Made by a program: the position numbers and the translations under genes
The notes under the pieces: generated by a model
Database searches by the model: none
What the model was told of the DNA's origin: nothing
What the model saw: the letters and a program-made list of their open reading frames with translations, nothing else
Source: Verrucomicrobiia bacterium
GTDB taxonomy: Bacteria; Verrucomicrobiota; Verrucomicrobiia; Verrucomicrobiales; Akkermansiaceae
Length of the DNA stretch: 64,000 nt
Assembly: GCA_030432565.1 (NCBI GenBank)
Contig: JAUIGV010000015.1
Coordinates: 1-64,000, forward strand
Direction of reading: 5' to 3'
Shown: in pieces, positions 24,162 through 33,623 of the stretch
Numbering within the stretch: the first letter of the stretch is position 1
Layout: every line of letters begins with the position of its first letter

Positions 24162-25261
24162 ATCTTTCGACCCGAACCGGACTTCTGGATTCCATTCGCT
24201 CCCGACGGCGTTTCGATCGTCAGCGGAAGCCCGGTGATGCTCCGGGAGCTCTTGTTTTCGAGGGCATCCAACTGGTTGATGAGACCAGAATTGAAGTGCT
24301 CGACTATGGTCCCGATCATTTCACGCGGAAGTCGGTTGATGGTCTCAAGACCTGTCCCGATTATTTGGATCTTCCCAATCCGACCTGGTGGCATATCACG
24401 GGGCTTCATGACATCGATATGATTTCGGAGGCCGGGGAGCGGTTCGGAATCCCCGAGTTGTTTTTGGAGGACATTCTAAATACCGGAGGGCGCCCAAAGT
24501 ATGAAGCGCATGAGGATGACGTTTTTATCCGCATCAAGGTGCTCGAGGAAAAAGAGGGAGGCGGCGAACTCGACCTCCAGCAACTCTCGATCTACCTCAC
24601 CGAAGGCTCTCTCATTACCTTTTGTGAAACGGACACCCGGGTTTTTGATCCCATCTACCGGCGCTTGAAGAATGGCAAGGGGCGCTTGCGGAACCGTGGT
24701 CTCGACTACTTGCTGTGGGCGCTTCTCGACACTGTCATTGATCACGCTCTGGCGTCGCTTCACCTCCTCGAGCAAAACCTGATCGAAGTTGACGAGTTGA
24801 TTCAAGACGATCACTCGGCGGTGAGCGCTGCCGACCTTTATGCTTTGAAGCATGAAATTGTTTCGATGCAGCATTTTGTGCGCCCCAACCGCGAGATTAT
24901 TCACGCCTTGCGGCAATCATCCTCCGATCTCGTGAGCGATGATCTGATTCCTTTTCTCGATGATTTACGCGATCACAGCATGTCCCTTTTTGATGAATGT
25001 GCCGCACTCCGAGAATACGCCGCCGGTATTCGCGAATACCTCCTTGCCGAGTTGAATCAGCGGATGAACAACGTGATGAAGGTGCTCACCTGCATTTCCA
25101 CGATTTTCCTGCCGCTGACCTTCCTGGCCGGAGTTTACGGCATGAACTTCGATCATATGCCCGAGCTTGCCTGGTCGTGGGCTTATCCCGCACTGTGGAT
25201 GGTCTTTTTGGGTGTCGGTGGTTTCCTCGTGGTTCTTTTTCGGAGGAAGCGGTGGCTGTGA
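24158..25261 (+). CDS. corA: CorA-type magnesium/cobalt transporter
   Basis: Pentameric inner-membrane Mg2+ channel. The cytoplasmic alpha/beta domain spans about residues 30-240, the long stalk helix ~240-310, then two C-terminal membrane helices with the selectivity motif YGMNF (Gly328-Met329-Asn330) at the end of the first. The short periplasmic loop carries acidic residues (FDHMPEL). The C-terminal RRKRWL is the usual basic tail. The ATG at 24158 overlaps the MscS stop as ATGA, so the two are translationally coupled; a shared role in ion and osmotic homeostasis is plausible. Only 13 bp separate its stop from that of the convergent beta-helix gene. Confidence 0.93.
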   Translation: MNLSTRTGLLDSIRSRRRFDRQRKPGDAPGALVFEGIQLVDETRIEVLDYGPDHFTRKSVDGLKTCPDYLDLPNPTWWHITGLHDIDMISEAGERFGIPELFLEDILNTGGRPKYEAHEDDVFIRIKVLEEKEGGGELDLQQLSIYLTEGSLITFCETDTRVFDPIYRRLKNGKGRLRNRGLDYLLWALLDTVIDHALASLHLLEQNLIEVDELIQDDHSAVSAADLYALKHEIVSMQHFVRPNREIIHALRQSSSDLVSDDLIPFLDDLRDHSMSLFDECAALREYAAGIREYLLAELNQRMNNVMKVLTCISTIFLPLTFLAGVYGMNFDHMPELAWSWAYPALWMVFLGVGGFLVVLFRRKRWL

Positions 25262-25274
25262 ATTCGTTTCGAAG

Positions 25275-28200
25275 TCAGGGGAGTGGCTCAAAGACCTGCC
25301 GAAAGAACAGGGCTTGTGGGGAAGGTTGGGTGAATTGCAACGTGTGAAAGTTGACGCCACCTTGCGATGCGACAGGATCTTCGATTGTAAAGTCGTCTCC
25401 TTCGATCAGGTCGGTCCAGTTGTCCAGGTTTGCTGATTTTTGGATTCGGGCAGTGACATCAGCCGCGTTGCCACGGATTTGATAAGCCAATCTTCCCGGC
25501 GCTGCATGAAGACCAAGGTCGGAGGGGGTATTTCTTGTCGGGTCAAATCCGGCTGCATATTCGGCATGGTTCGAGACGCCATTTCCGTTCGCGTCTCCGT
25601 TTGGATCAAGGCCCGGATGGAGCAAGGCGAAAGTTGCCGGGATTGATCCTTCAATCGCTCCCATGTCGACTTGTATTCCGGCAGTTCTCGGTTGGTTTAA
25701 AAAATCCATCTCTGTGTCAATCGGCAGAAATTCGGCAGCTCCAGCATCAATGGCGGGGCTCGATTGAAGGAGTCGAAAATCGTCGTCGAGGGTGCCCGCG
25801 ATGCCGTCCGGCCCAAGTGCGTTGACGAAAAGAGGGGAGGCGTCGAGGGCGCGTTCGGGGCCAAAATCACGATGTCCGCCGCGGACAATATTGTTTGAGA
25901 GATTTTCTTGTTGAAGAGAGCCGTTCGTGATTTCGGAGATATCGCCATTTCTGCTGTTATTGAAAACGATGGAGTTCCGGATTGTGGCCTGGGTAGTCCT
26001 CACTTCGATCCCTCCACTGCCCCGGGTCGTGATGTTGTTTGCGATGGTGGAGTTGATGAGGGTGAAGTTTGAGTTGAAAGTCAGAGCAGCAATCCCACCG
26101 CCACCCTCGAATGCCCGGTTCCCGGAGATGACTGAGTTGATGACTCGCACATTCGTGAAGGAGCCGAGGTAGATTCCTCCGCCGTTTCGACTGGAAAGGT
26201 TGTTGCCAATAAAGCATCGATCGATTGTGGAGTCGGACCGGCTCAGGTAGATTCCGGCACCATTGTTCACTGCCAAATTATCGATGATGGCCAGCTTGCG
26301 AAGGGTGGGAGAGGCCAATTCGCAGACGAGTCCCGCGCCACGGACTGTCCGGCCAATCAGTGATCCGCCTCCTCCCCTAATGACCAGAGATTCAAGGAGG
26401 GTGTTTTCGTCGACCTGCTCCGCGGTGACGACAACGGCGGCCCGCTGAACCCGCCCGTCCTCGACCTTAAAGAGACCCGATAGGGTTGAGCGTGCACCGG
26501 GGTCGGTCGGTGAATTTCCGGACTCTGTTCCATCAAATCCACCGCGGATCTGCACTCCCTGTTTAATCCTGAATGTGGCTGTTCGTTCAGGGGCTCCTGC
26601 GGCATAATAGGTCCCCTTGCTGAGTCTGATTTCGTCGCCCTCATGAGCGTGAGTCAGCGCTTCGGACAGGCCTGCAAACGATTGGTCCCACGATCGTCCA
26701 TTACCCGGGTTTTCCTGATTTTCTTTGACGAAGTGAACGACCGGAGAAACAAAAATGGTGAAGCTGCCAACTGGTGAAATCCCACCATCGACCTGGGTCG
26801 AAACCATGAAGCTTGCCCAGCCACTGGTTCCCGGCGAGACTTCGAACCGCAGAGTCCCGCTGGGGGAGATTGTGACGGGCGAGTTAAAGTCAAGGGTGCC
26901 GCTGCGTGCCGTGATCATGGTCGCAAAAGCGAACGATTCGGTTGAGTCAATGAGGGTCCAGGAAGGGGTGACAACTGGTCGCTCCGGAACCTCGGCGAGA
27001 CGGACGTCTGGAAAATAAAAGGACAGGCCATCCGCTTCGAACGCGCCCAAATCAGGGCGCTGGCCGACGAGGCGCTCCCCGCCATCGAGGTCAAAAGGTA
27101 GGGGGTCGTCGACAGCTCCATCATCGTCGATATCGAAAAGATCACCAGGAAGAGCCTCGATCAGTCCAGCACCTCGGGCCGGGGAAAATTGGCCGATCCT
27201 GACGTTGTCATCCTCCGTCCCGGTCATCTCATCGGATCCGCTTGCGTTGACAAAGCGGGGTCGATCCTTGAAGACATCATCGCGGTTTCTCAAACCTCCA
27301 CGAACCAGAAGTCCTCCGCTTTCCGGGCTAAGCGTGATGAGGTGATCGGGAATGTCATCCTGGTAGGTATGGTTGTCGTGAAACCAGATGACTTCCGAGG
27401 GGAAATTAAACGAGTGATTTCCCCAGATGATACTGTTTTGAAGGGTGTGAATTTTTTTGGCATCCAACATTAGTCCACCACCCGAAGCGGCCGCGTTGTG
27501 AGCCAAAGTGCAATGGGTGAGTCGCAGGCTGCTATCATCCATCTTGATGGCCCCCCCTTCGTCGCCTGCTTCGTTTCCTGTGAAAATGCAGTTGATAAAC
27601 CACGGGGTGCTTTCGGATAAGAAATAGCAAGAACCGCCATCGTAAGTCGCGGAATTTCCAATGAAGCGATTGGATTGGATACGCCCTGAGAAACCATAGG
27701 TTGAGATCGCAGCCCCCGCTTGTGCGGAGTTCCCAATAAAGTCGCAATCGAGAAGGTCGCAGCTTTCATGGGTCAAGCGCAGTGCTCCACCACTTCTGGA
27801 AGAGTTTTCTTCGAACCGGCATGACTTGAGGAAAAGAAGTCTGCTTTCGCCTCTGACCGCCCCTCCTGATGTGGTGGCCGAGTTTTGCATAAAGCGACAG
27901 CTTTCAATAACTGTCATGCCGCTCTCTTCATTTCCAAAGCTGGTCTCAAAGCTGATTGCACCTCCCTCTTCAATCGCGACATTTTGCACAAAATGACAGC
28001 CCTGAAATTGCGGCTCTCCCTGGGCTGAAAAGAAGCCGCCCCCGTAAATCGCGCGATTTTCCAGAATGGTCAGGTCCCGGAGTATGGGGTCTCCCTGGCA
28101 CCAGATCGCCCCGCCTTTCGATTCTCCATCGGGGTCGGTCGCCTCGCCGCCCCGAATGGTGAACCTGTCGATCATGGTGTCGGAATCGACATCATTGAGA

Positions 28201-30347
28201 ATGATGACATGAGTCGAGTTATCGGATCGATGCTCAAATTCCTCGTCATCTCCGAGGATGTCGCCATCAAGCACCGTGGCATGGGTTTGAGGATCATCGG
28301 GACGTTCGGCAAGGTTTTCTTCCGAACCCTGAAAGCCACCGAAAAGGGAAACGGATGGCGGAATATGGAAGCTCCGCCCGAGAGCCAGGGCCGGCGTGTA
28401 GCGTCCCTGAGCAACCCAGATTTGGTCGCCTGGTTCTGCAATGGCGAGCGCGTTTTCGAGGTAGGCGAAAGCATCTTCCCAAGTCGTTCCGTCGGCCAGT
28501 CCTGAAGCAGCTTGATCAACCCGCAGGATTCGTTGGCCGATTGAAATCGAGAAGATTTGAAGCGGTGGAGTCGGGAGATTGCCGGAATTGTCGCTGATCG
28601 AAATCTGATAAATGGCGATCCCTGATGCATTCGTCATCGGGGTGAAGGTGAGAGAACCTGTTTCCGACAATGCAGGCTCCATCAAAAAGGGGAGGGCGTC
28701 CGGGGAATTGACCCTGGTGATTGCGACAGACAGGTCCTCGTTCCCGGAGAATCCCGAAAGCCAATCGGGGATCGTCACTTCACCTTCCGCGATCTGCGGG
28801 AGGCTGATATTATTTGCGGTGAAGGAGAGTCCCTGTCGTTCGAAAGCTCCGAGGTCCAACCCAACTCCTGAAATTCTTTTTTGTCCTGCCAGATCGATTG
28901 GAGTGGCTTCTCCGGTATCCGAATCTCCGTCCAAATCAGCGCGGTCATTGGGAAGCAGATTGATGAGGGCATTTCCGAGGGCGAGTGAATCGTCCTGAAG
29001 GCTCAAATTATCATCCGCAGTCGCCGGGATGCCGTCCGGGCCCTCCGGGTCGATGAACCGGGGAGAGGCATTCAAAATGTCCTGGTATCCCGATAAGCCG
29101 CCCTCGATCAGGTTACAGCAACTTTCGGGATGCAGGGAGTAGCGGCCAAAGGGAAGCTCATCGTCAAAGACGAACTGTTCGCGTTGCCCCGGGGCCGGAG
29201 CAACGATGGAATTTTGAAGGAGGATACTGGAAGGTGTATTGCAAAAAAAGACAGTCGAGCGCGGGGGGAAAGGTCCTGTCGCGATCACTCCATTTCCAAA
29301 GAAGGTTGAGTTGACCACCGTGACGACTTTTTCGGGCGGGTTGATCGCCTCGTCGGAAGAGGCATGAATTGCTCCTCCAGCTTGTTTGACAAGGTTGCCA
29401 ATGAAGGCGCAGTTGGTCACTTGAAGGAGGCAGGTGTCCGAGTAAATGGCGCCCCCTCGCCCAACGAAAGATCCGGGGTCTTCGATGTTTCCGTTTTCCG
29501 CGAGAACAGAGTTCCAGAGTTCGGCGTTTGCATCTTGGGAGTAAATCGCGCCTCCGTTACGACCTTGGTTTTTGATGAATGATAGGTTTGACCCGATGAA
29601 GTCGGTCTCCTGAATGTGGAGGGCTCCTCCATTGCTCGCTTCGTTTTCGACGAATTGACACTGGGTTGCTGTCATTTGAGATCGAAAAACGTAGATCCCT
29701 CCGCCTCTTTCTCCTCCCTTGTTTGACTCAAAATGGCAGTTCTCGAGCGTGACTGTCGAGGTCGTGAAATAGCATCCTCCGGCAATTCTTCCGTGGTTGT
29801 CCAGCAGTCTCAGGTTTTTCAGAATGACCGGGGAATTTAAGGTGTTGATTCCGCTTCCGAAGGAGCTCTTTGAGCTGTCGACGGTCCCTCCGTTGGTGAT
29901 CGTAAAACCGTCGAGGGTTGCGGCTTGTTGAAGATCGCGACCGATGACGATGTTTCTTGAATTGTCATCCCGGCTGGAGAATTCATCCGAATCGTTGTTC
30001 AGCAAATCGCCGGAGAGGACCGTCCCATTTGTCTCCGGGTCGGGGTTGCGGAGGTTGCGTTCCGTTTCTGTTCCGACAAATCCTCCGTAGATCGCAACAT
30101 CGGCCTTGAGTTCAAAAGCGGAGTTGAGATCGCCCTGGGAAGCGGGTTTGTAGATTCCCGAGGCCACCCATAGTTCATCTCCTGGCTGGGCCGATTGAAG
30201 GGCGTCTTGAAGTTCCGGAAACGCGTCCGGCCAGCTTTCTCCGTCCGCTGCTCCGGTTGCGCCTTTTTTTACCCGGATTGTTCGACCGTCCAATGGACTG
30301 GCAGGGATGGTTGCAATGATCAAAAAAATCCGCCAATACTTCTTCAC
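25275..30347 (-). CDS. Giant secreted right-handed beta-helix protein (choice-of-anchor Q type), three modules
   Basis: A ~1690-residue exported protein. GTG 30347 gives a signal peptide (MKKYWRIFLIIATIP); the longer frame begins with TTG 30404. It contains three homologous modules starting near residues 22, 601 and 1202, each opening with a strand, G-x-(S/T)W, and a GDE(L/I)-W-VA-x-G-x-Y segment, followed by parallel-beta-helix coils with GGAI/GGG and N-x-A motifs of the polymorphic-membrane-protein kind (for example FVENEASNGGALHIQ). Ig-like domains separate the modules. Near the C-terminus DPNGDANGNGVSNHAEY is a thrombospondin type 3-like Ca site, followed by a domain typical of PVC exported proteins. 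Role: probably surface carbohydrate binding or adhesion; no catalytic residues were identified. Confidence 0.85.
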   Translation of the reverse strand: MKKYWRIFLIIATIPASPLDGRTIRVKKGATGAADGESWPDAFPELQDALQSAQPGDELWVASGIYKPASQGDLNSAFELKADVAIYGGFVGTETERNLRNPDPETNGTVLSGDLLNNDSDEFSSRDDNSRNIVIGRDLQQAATLDGFTITNGGTVDSSKSSFGSGINTLNSPVILKNLRLLDNHGRIAGGCYFTTSTVTLENCHFESNKGGERGGGIYVFRSQMTATQCQFVENEASNGGALHIQETDFIGSNLSFIKNQGRNGGAIYSQDANAELWNSVLAENGNIEDPGSFVGRGGAIYSDTCLLQVTNCAFIGNLVKQAGGAIHASSDEAINPPEKVVTVVNSTFFGNGVIATGPFPPRSTVFFCNTPSSILLQNSIVAPAPGQREQFVFDDELPFGRYSLHPESCCNLIEGGLSGYQDILNASPRFIDPEGPDGIPATADDNLSLQDDSLALGNALINLLPNDRADLDGDSDTGEATPIDLAGQKRISGVGLDLGAFERQGLSFTANNISLPQIAEGEVTIPDWLSGFSGNEDLSVAITRVNSPDALPFLMEPALSETGSLTFTPMTNASGIAIYQISISDNSGNLPTPPLQIFSISIGQRILRVDQAASGLADGTTWEDAFAYLENALAIAEPGDQIWVAQGRYTPALALGRSFHIPPSVSLFGGFQGSEENLAERPDDPQTHATVLDGDILGDDEEFEHRSDNSTHVIILNDVDSDTMIDRFTIRGGEATDPDGESKGGAIWCQGDPILRDLTILENRAIYGGGFFSAQGEPQFQGCHFVQNVAIEEGGAISFETSFGNEESGMTVIESCRFMQNSATTSGGAVRGESRLLFLKSCRFEENSSRSGGALRLTHESCDLLDCDFIGNSAQAGAAISTYGFSGRIQSNRFIGNSATYDGGSCYFLSESTPWFINCIFTGNEAGDEGGAIKMDDSSLRLTHCTLAHNAAASGGGLMLDAKKIHTLQNSIIWGNHSFNFPSEVIWFHDNHTYQDDIPDHLITLSPESGGLLVRGGLRNRDDVFKDRPRFVNASGSDEMTGTEDDNVRIGQFSPARGAGLIEALPGDLFDIDDDGAVDDPLPFDLDGGERLVGQRPDLGAFEADGLSFYFPDVRLAEVPERPVVTPSWTLIDSTESFAFATMITARSGTLDFNSPVTISPSGTLRFEVSPGTSGWASFMVSTQVDGGISPVGSFTIFVSPVVHFVKENQENPGNGRSWDQSFAGLSEALTHAHEGDEIRLSKGTYYAAGAPERTATFRIKQGVQIRGGFDGTESGNSPTDPGARSTLSGLFKVEDGRVQRAAVVVTAEQVDENTLLESLVIRGGGGSLIGRTVRGAGLVCELASPTLRKLAIIDNLAVNNGAGIYLSRSDSTIDRCFIGNNLSSRNGGGIYLGSFTNVRVINSVISGNRAFEGGGGIAALTFNSNFTLINSTIANNITTRGSGGIEVRTTQATIRNSIVFNNSRNGDISEITNGSLQQENLSNNIVRGGHRDFGPERALDASPLFVNALGPDGIAGTLDDDFRLLQSSPAIDAGAAEFLPIDTEMDFLNQPRTAGIQVDMGAIEGSIPATFALLHPGLDPNGDANGNGVSNHAEYAAGFDPTRNTPSDLGLHAAPGRLAYQIRGNAADVTARIQKSANLDNWTDLIEGDDFTIEDPVASQGGVNFHTLQFTQPSPQALFFRQVFEPLP

Positions 30348-30467
30348 TGGGTCCAGCGTAGGTGCGGAGAAAGTGAATTCAATGCGAAAGCCGATGTCGT
30401 TCAATCGGGGGTTGTGGAGTGGGACCGGCCCTCCCTATTTGCGCGGTCTTTCTCACGCGCAACACTG

Positions 30468-30495
30468 TTGACACGAAGGGCTTGGTTGCTAGAGT
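30468..30495 (+). promoter_or_regulatory. Sigma-70-like promoter for ppdK
   Basis: TTGACA (30468-30473, perfect -35), 16-nt spacer, TAGAGT (30490-30495, four of six -10 matches), about 75 nt before the ppdK ATG. It is the best consensus promoter seen in the window and fits a highly expressed central-metabolism gene. Confidence 0.62.
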
Positions 30496-30569
30496 GCGCG
30501 CCTTTCCCACCGGACTGAAACGCAATCCTTTCGGGAACCTTGCCCTAAAATTCTCAAAACAAAAACACC

Positions 30570-33356
30570 ATGGCTACCAAAAAAAAGGCTGCTAAAAAGG
30601 CCGCCAAAAAAACAACCGCCCCTAAGGCGAAACACGTCTACTACTTCGGCAAAGGAACCTGCGACGGAGATGGATCGATGAAAGCCCTCCTCGGAGGCAA
30701 AGGCGCGAACCTCGCCGAGATGAGCAGCATCGGAGTTCCCGTTCCTGCTGGTTTCACGATCACCACCGAAGTCTGCACCTATTACTACGACAACGGTAAG
30801 AAATACCCCAAGACTCTCGATGCTGAAATCGAGGAGAACATCACCAAGGTCGAGAAGGCCATGGGCAAAAAGTTCGGTGATCTTGAGAACCCACTTCTTC
30901 TTTCCGTCCGCTCCGGTGCTCGCGAGTCGATGCCCGGAATGATGGACACCATCCTCAACCTCGGGATCAACGATGAAGTCGTCGAGGCTCTCGCCAAGAA
31001 GACCGGCAATCCTAAGTTCGCCTGGGACAGCTACCGTCGTTTTCTTCAAATGTATGGAAGTGTTGTGATGGAAGTGGAAGCCCACGCTGGTGAGCACCAC
31101 GATCCTTACGAAGTGATTCTCGATAAAGCCAAGGCCAAGGCCAAGGTGAAGGACGATTCCGGTCTTAATGAAAAGCAGCTCCGCGAAGTGGTTGCTGAGT
31201 TCAAGCAACTCATCAAAGACCGCTCCGGTAAGAATTTCCCTGAAGATCCACGCGCCCAGCTCAAAGGTGCGGTCAACGCTGTCTTCAACTCATGGAACAA
31301 CGATCGCGCGATCGTCTACCGTCAGAAGTATGGCATTCCCGCTGCATGGGGAACTGCTGTCAACGTGCAGGCCATGGTCTTCGGTAACACCGGCAAGACT
31401 TCCGGAACTGGTGTTGCTTTCACGCGTGACCCGGCCACCGGCGAAAACGTTTTCTACGGTGAGTATCTCATCGATGCACAGGGCGAGGACGTCGTTGCCG
31501 GTGTCCGCACTCCGAAGCCCATCGCCAAGATGGCCAAGGACCTTCCCAAGTCGCACAAAGAGCTTCTCGTCATTCGCAAGAAGCTTGAGAAGCACTTCCG
31601 CGATGTGCAGGACGTTGAGTTCACCATCGAGGAAGGAAAGCTCTGGATGCTTCAGACCCGTAACGGCAAGCGCACTGGTTTCGCTGCCGTGAACATCGCT
31701 CTCGACATGGTGAAAGAGCGCCTCATCAAAAAGGAAGATGCGATTCTTCGCATTCCTGCTGATGACCTCGGTCACCTCCTTGCTCCAATCTTCGACGCCA
31801 AGGCTGAGAAGGCTGCCAAGAAAGTTGGTAGCGGACTTCCTGCGGGTCCTGGTGCTGCTTCCGGTAAGATTTACTTCAACTGGGAGGACTCGGTCAAAGC
31901 TGCTGATAAAGGGGAGAAAGTCATCCTTGTTCGTCAGGCCACTTCTCCGGAAGACCTTCGCGGCATGATCGCGGCTGACGGTATTCTTACCACTGAAGGT
32001 GGTGCTTCCTCACACGCTGCTCTTGTTGCCCGCCAGATGGGTAAAGTTTGCGTCTGCGGTGCTCACGGCATGAGCATCGACTACAACAAGAAGACTCTCT
32101 CCGGAAACGGTGTCACTCTTAAGGAAGGCGACGAGCTTTCCCTGAATGGATTCGTTGGAGCCGTCTACAAGGGCAGCATCAAGGCTTCTCCTTCCCAGGT
32201 CATCCAGGGACTCATCGAGAACAAGGCCGCTGCCAAGCGCTCCGACACTTACAAGAAGTTTATGGAGCTTATGAGCTGGACCGACAAACTTCGTAAGCTC
32301 GGTGTCCGCACAAACTCCGACACTCCTGAGCAGGTTGAGCAGGCCATCAAGTTCGGTGCCGAAGGTATCGGTCTCACCCGTGCCGAGCACATGTTCTTCG
32401 AAGGCAACCGCATCGACTCCGTTCGTGAGATGATTCTTGCTGACGACGACGAAGGCCGCGCCAAGGCTCTCAAGAAGATCAAGGTCTTCATGAAGAAAGA
32501 CTTCGTTGGTATCTTCAAGTCACTCGCTGGACGCCCGGCCACCATCCGTCTTCTGGATCCACCACTTCACGAGTTCATCGGCACCATGGATGCCGCTCAG
32601 AAGAAGGATCTCTCGAAGAAGATCGGCATGAGCGCCGCTGCCATCACCAAGCGGATTCACGCTCTTCACGAAGAGAACCCAATGCTGGGTCACCGTGGTT
32701 GCCGTCTCGGCATCAGCTACCCGGCTGTCACCGCCATGCAGGTTGAGGCCATCCTCGAAGCTGCTGCTGAAGTGCAGAAGAAGGGCACCAAGGTTCTTCC
32801 CGAGATCATGGTCCCGCTTGTGGCATACGCCCGTGAGCTGGAGCTCCAGAAGGAAGTCATCGACACCACGGCAGCCGAAGTCCGCAAGAAGCTTGGTCTC
32901 AAGAAGAGCGAGCTCAAGTACACCGTCGGAACCATGATCGAGATTCCCCGCGCTGCCATCACCGCTGAAGAAGTGGCCAAGCACGCTGAGTTCTTCTCCT
33001 TCGGAACCAACGACCTCACCCAGACCGGACTTGGTCTGTCCCGCGACGACTCCTCCAGCTTCCTCCCAACCTACCAGGATGCGGAAGTTCTCAACAACAA
33101 CCCATTCGCTGGTCTCGACCAGGAAGGTGTGGGCAAACTTGTTGAAATGGGTGTCAAAGGTGGACGCACCACCAAGAAGAAACTCAAGATCGGTATCTGC
33201 GGCGAGCACGGCGGAGATCCCGATTCGGTGAAGTTCTTCCACCGCACCGGACTCAACTACGTGTCCTGCTCACCGTTCCGTATCCCCGTTGCTCGTCTTG
33301 CCCTGGCGCAAGCGGCTCTCGAGGAGAAGGGGATGGCCCGCGGTGAAGTGAGCTAA
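30570..33356 (+). CDS. ppdK: Pyruvate phosphate dikinase
   Basis: Interconverts pyruvate + ATP + Pi and phosphoenolpyruvate + AMP + PPi in the cytoplasm, for gluconeogenesis or PPi-dependent glycolysis. Domain order is standard: N-terminal ATP-grasp part ([20 protein letters not shown], ~50-70), the swivelling phospho-His domain with [18 protein letters not shown] (His482), and the C-terminal PEP/pyruvate barrel ([33 protein letters not shown], and [10 protein letters not shown] with catalytic Cys877). It is 928 residues long because of an added N-terminal tail (~residues 2-20) made almost only of Lys, Ala and Thr. Codon choice is strongly biased to C/T-ending Arg, Gly and Phe codons, consistent with high expression. 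Confidence 0.97.
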   Translation: MATKKKAAKKAAKKTTAPKAKHVYYFGKGTCDGDGSMKALLGGKGANLAEMSSIGVPVPAGFTITTEVCTYYYDNGKKYPKTLDAEIEENITKVEKAMGKKFGDLENPLLLSVRSGARESMPGMMDTILNLGINDEVVEALAKKTGNPKFAWDSYRRFLQMYGSVVMEVEAHAGEHHDPYEVILDKAKAKAKVKDDSGLNEKQLREVVAEFKQLIKDRSGKNFPEDPRAQLKGAVNAVFNSWNNDRAIVYRQKYGIPAAWGTAVNVQAMVFGNTGKTSGTGVAFTRDPATGENVFYGEYLIDAQGEDVVAGVRTPKPIAKMAKDLPKSHKELLVIRKKLEKHFRDVQDVEFTIEEGKLWMLQTRNGKRTGFAAVNIALDMVKERLIKKEDAILRIPADDLGHLLAPIFDAKAEKAAKKVGSGLPAGPGAASGKIYFNWEDSVKAADKGEKVILVRQATSPEDLRGMIAADGILTTEGGASSHAALVARQMGKVCVCGAHGMSIDYNKKTLSGNGVTLKEGDELSLNGFVGAVYKGSIKASPSQVIQGLIENKAAAKRSDTYKKFMELMSWTDKLRKLGVRTNSDTPEQVEQAIKFGAEGIGLTRAEHMFFEGNRIDSVREMILADDDEGRAKALKKIKVFMKKDFVGIFKSLAGRPATIRLLDPPLHEFIGTMDAAQKKDLSKKIGMSAAAITKRIHALHEENPMLGHRGCRLGISYPAVTAMQVEAILEAAAEVQKKGTKVLPEIMVPLVAYARELELQKEVIDTTAAEVRKKLGLKKSELKYTVGTMIEIPRAAITAEEVAKHAEFFSFGTNDLTQTGLGLSRDDSSSFLPTYQDAEVLNNNPFAGLDQEGVGKLVEMGVKGGRTTKKKLKIGICGEHGGDPDSVKFFHRTGLNYVSCSPFRIPVARLALAQAALEEKGMARGEVS

Positions 33357-33380
33357 ACGCTGACGGCCCGAAAAACTTCA

Positions 33381-33413
33381 AAGCCCCGTTCGCGAAAGCG
33401 AGCGGGGCTTTTT
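33381..33413 (+). terminator. Rho-independent terminator after ppdK
   Basis: AAGCCCCGTTCGC and GCGAGCGGGGCTT form a 13-bp stem (one T-G wobble) capped by a GAAA tetraloop, then a T-run. Confidence 0.92.
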
Positions 33414-33623
33414 CATTAAAGAGATGTCTCTATTGAAGCGGAAAGGGCATCCGGGCACTCAGTTTGGACAAGTTCCCGCAAAAAGTCGCAAATCACCACC
33501 GTGGCTCATTTGATTCGGCTCACTATCCATATGACAAGGGAGTGTGATCATGATATATCCAGAGAGGAGAAGGTTTCCTTATGGGCCTTTTTTCCTGTTA
33601 GGTGACCCCAGTACCATCATGCC

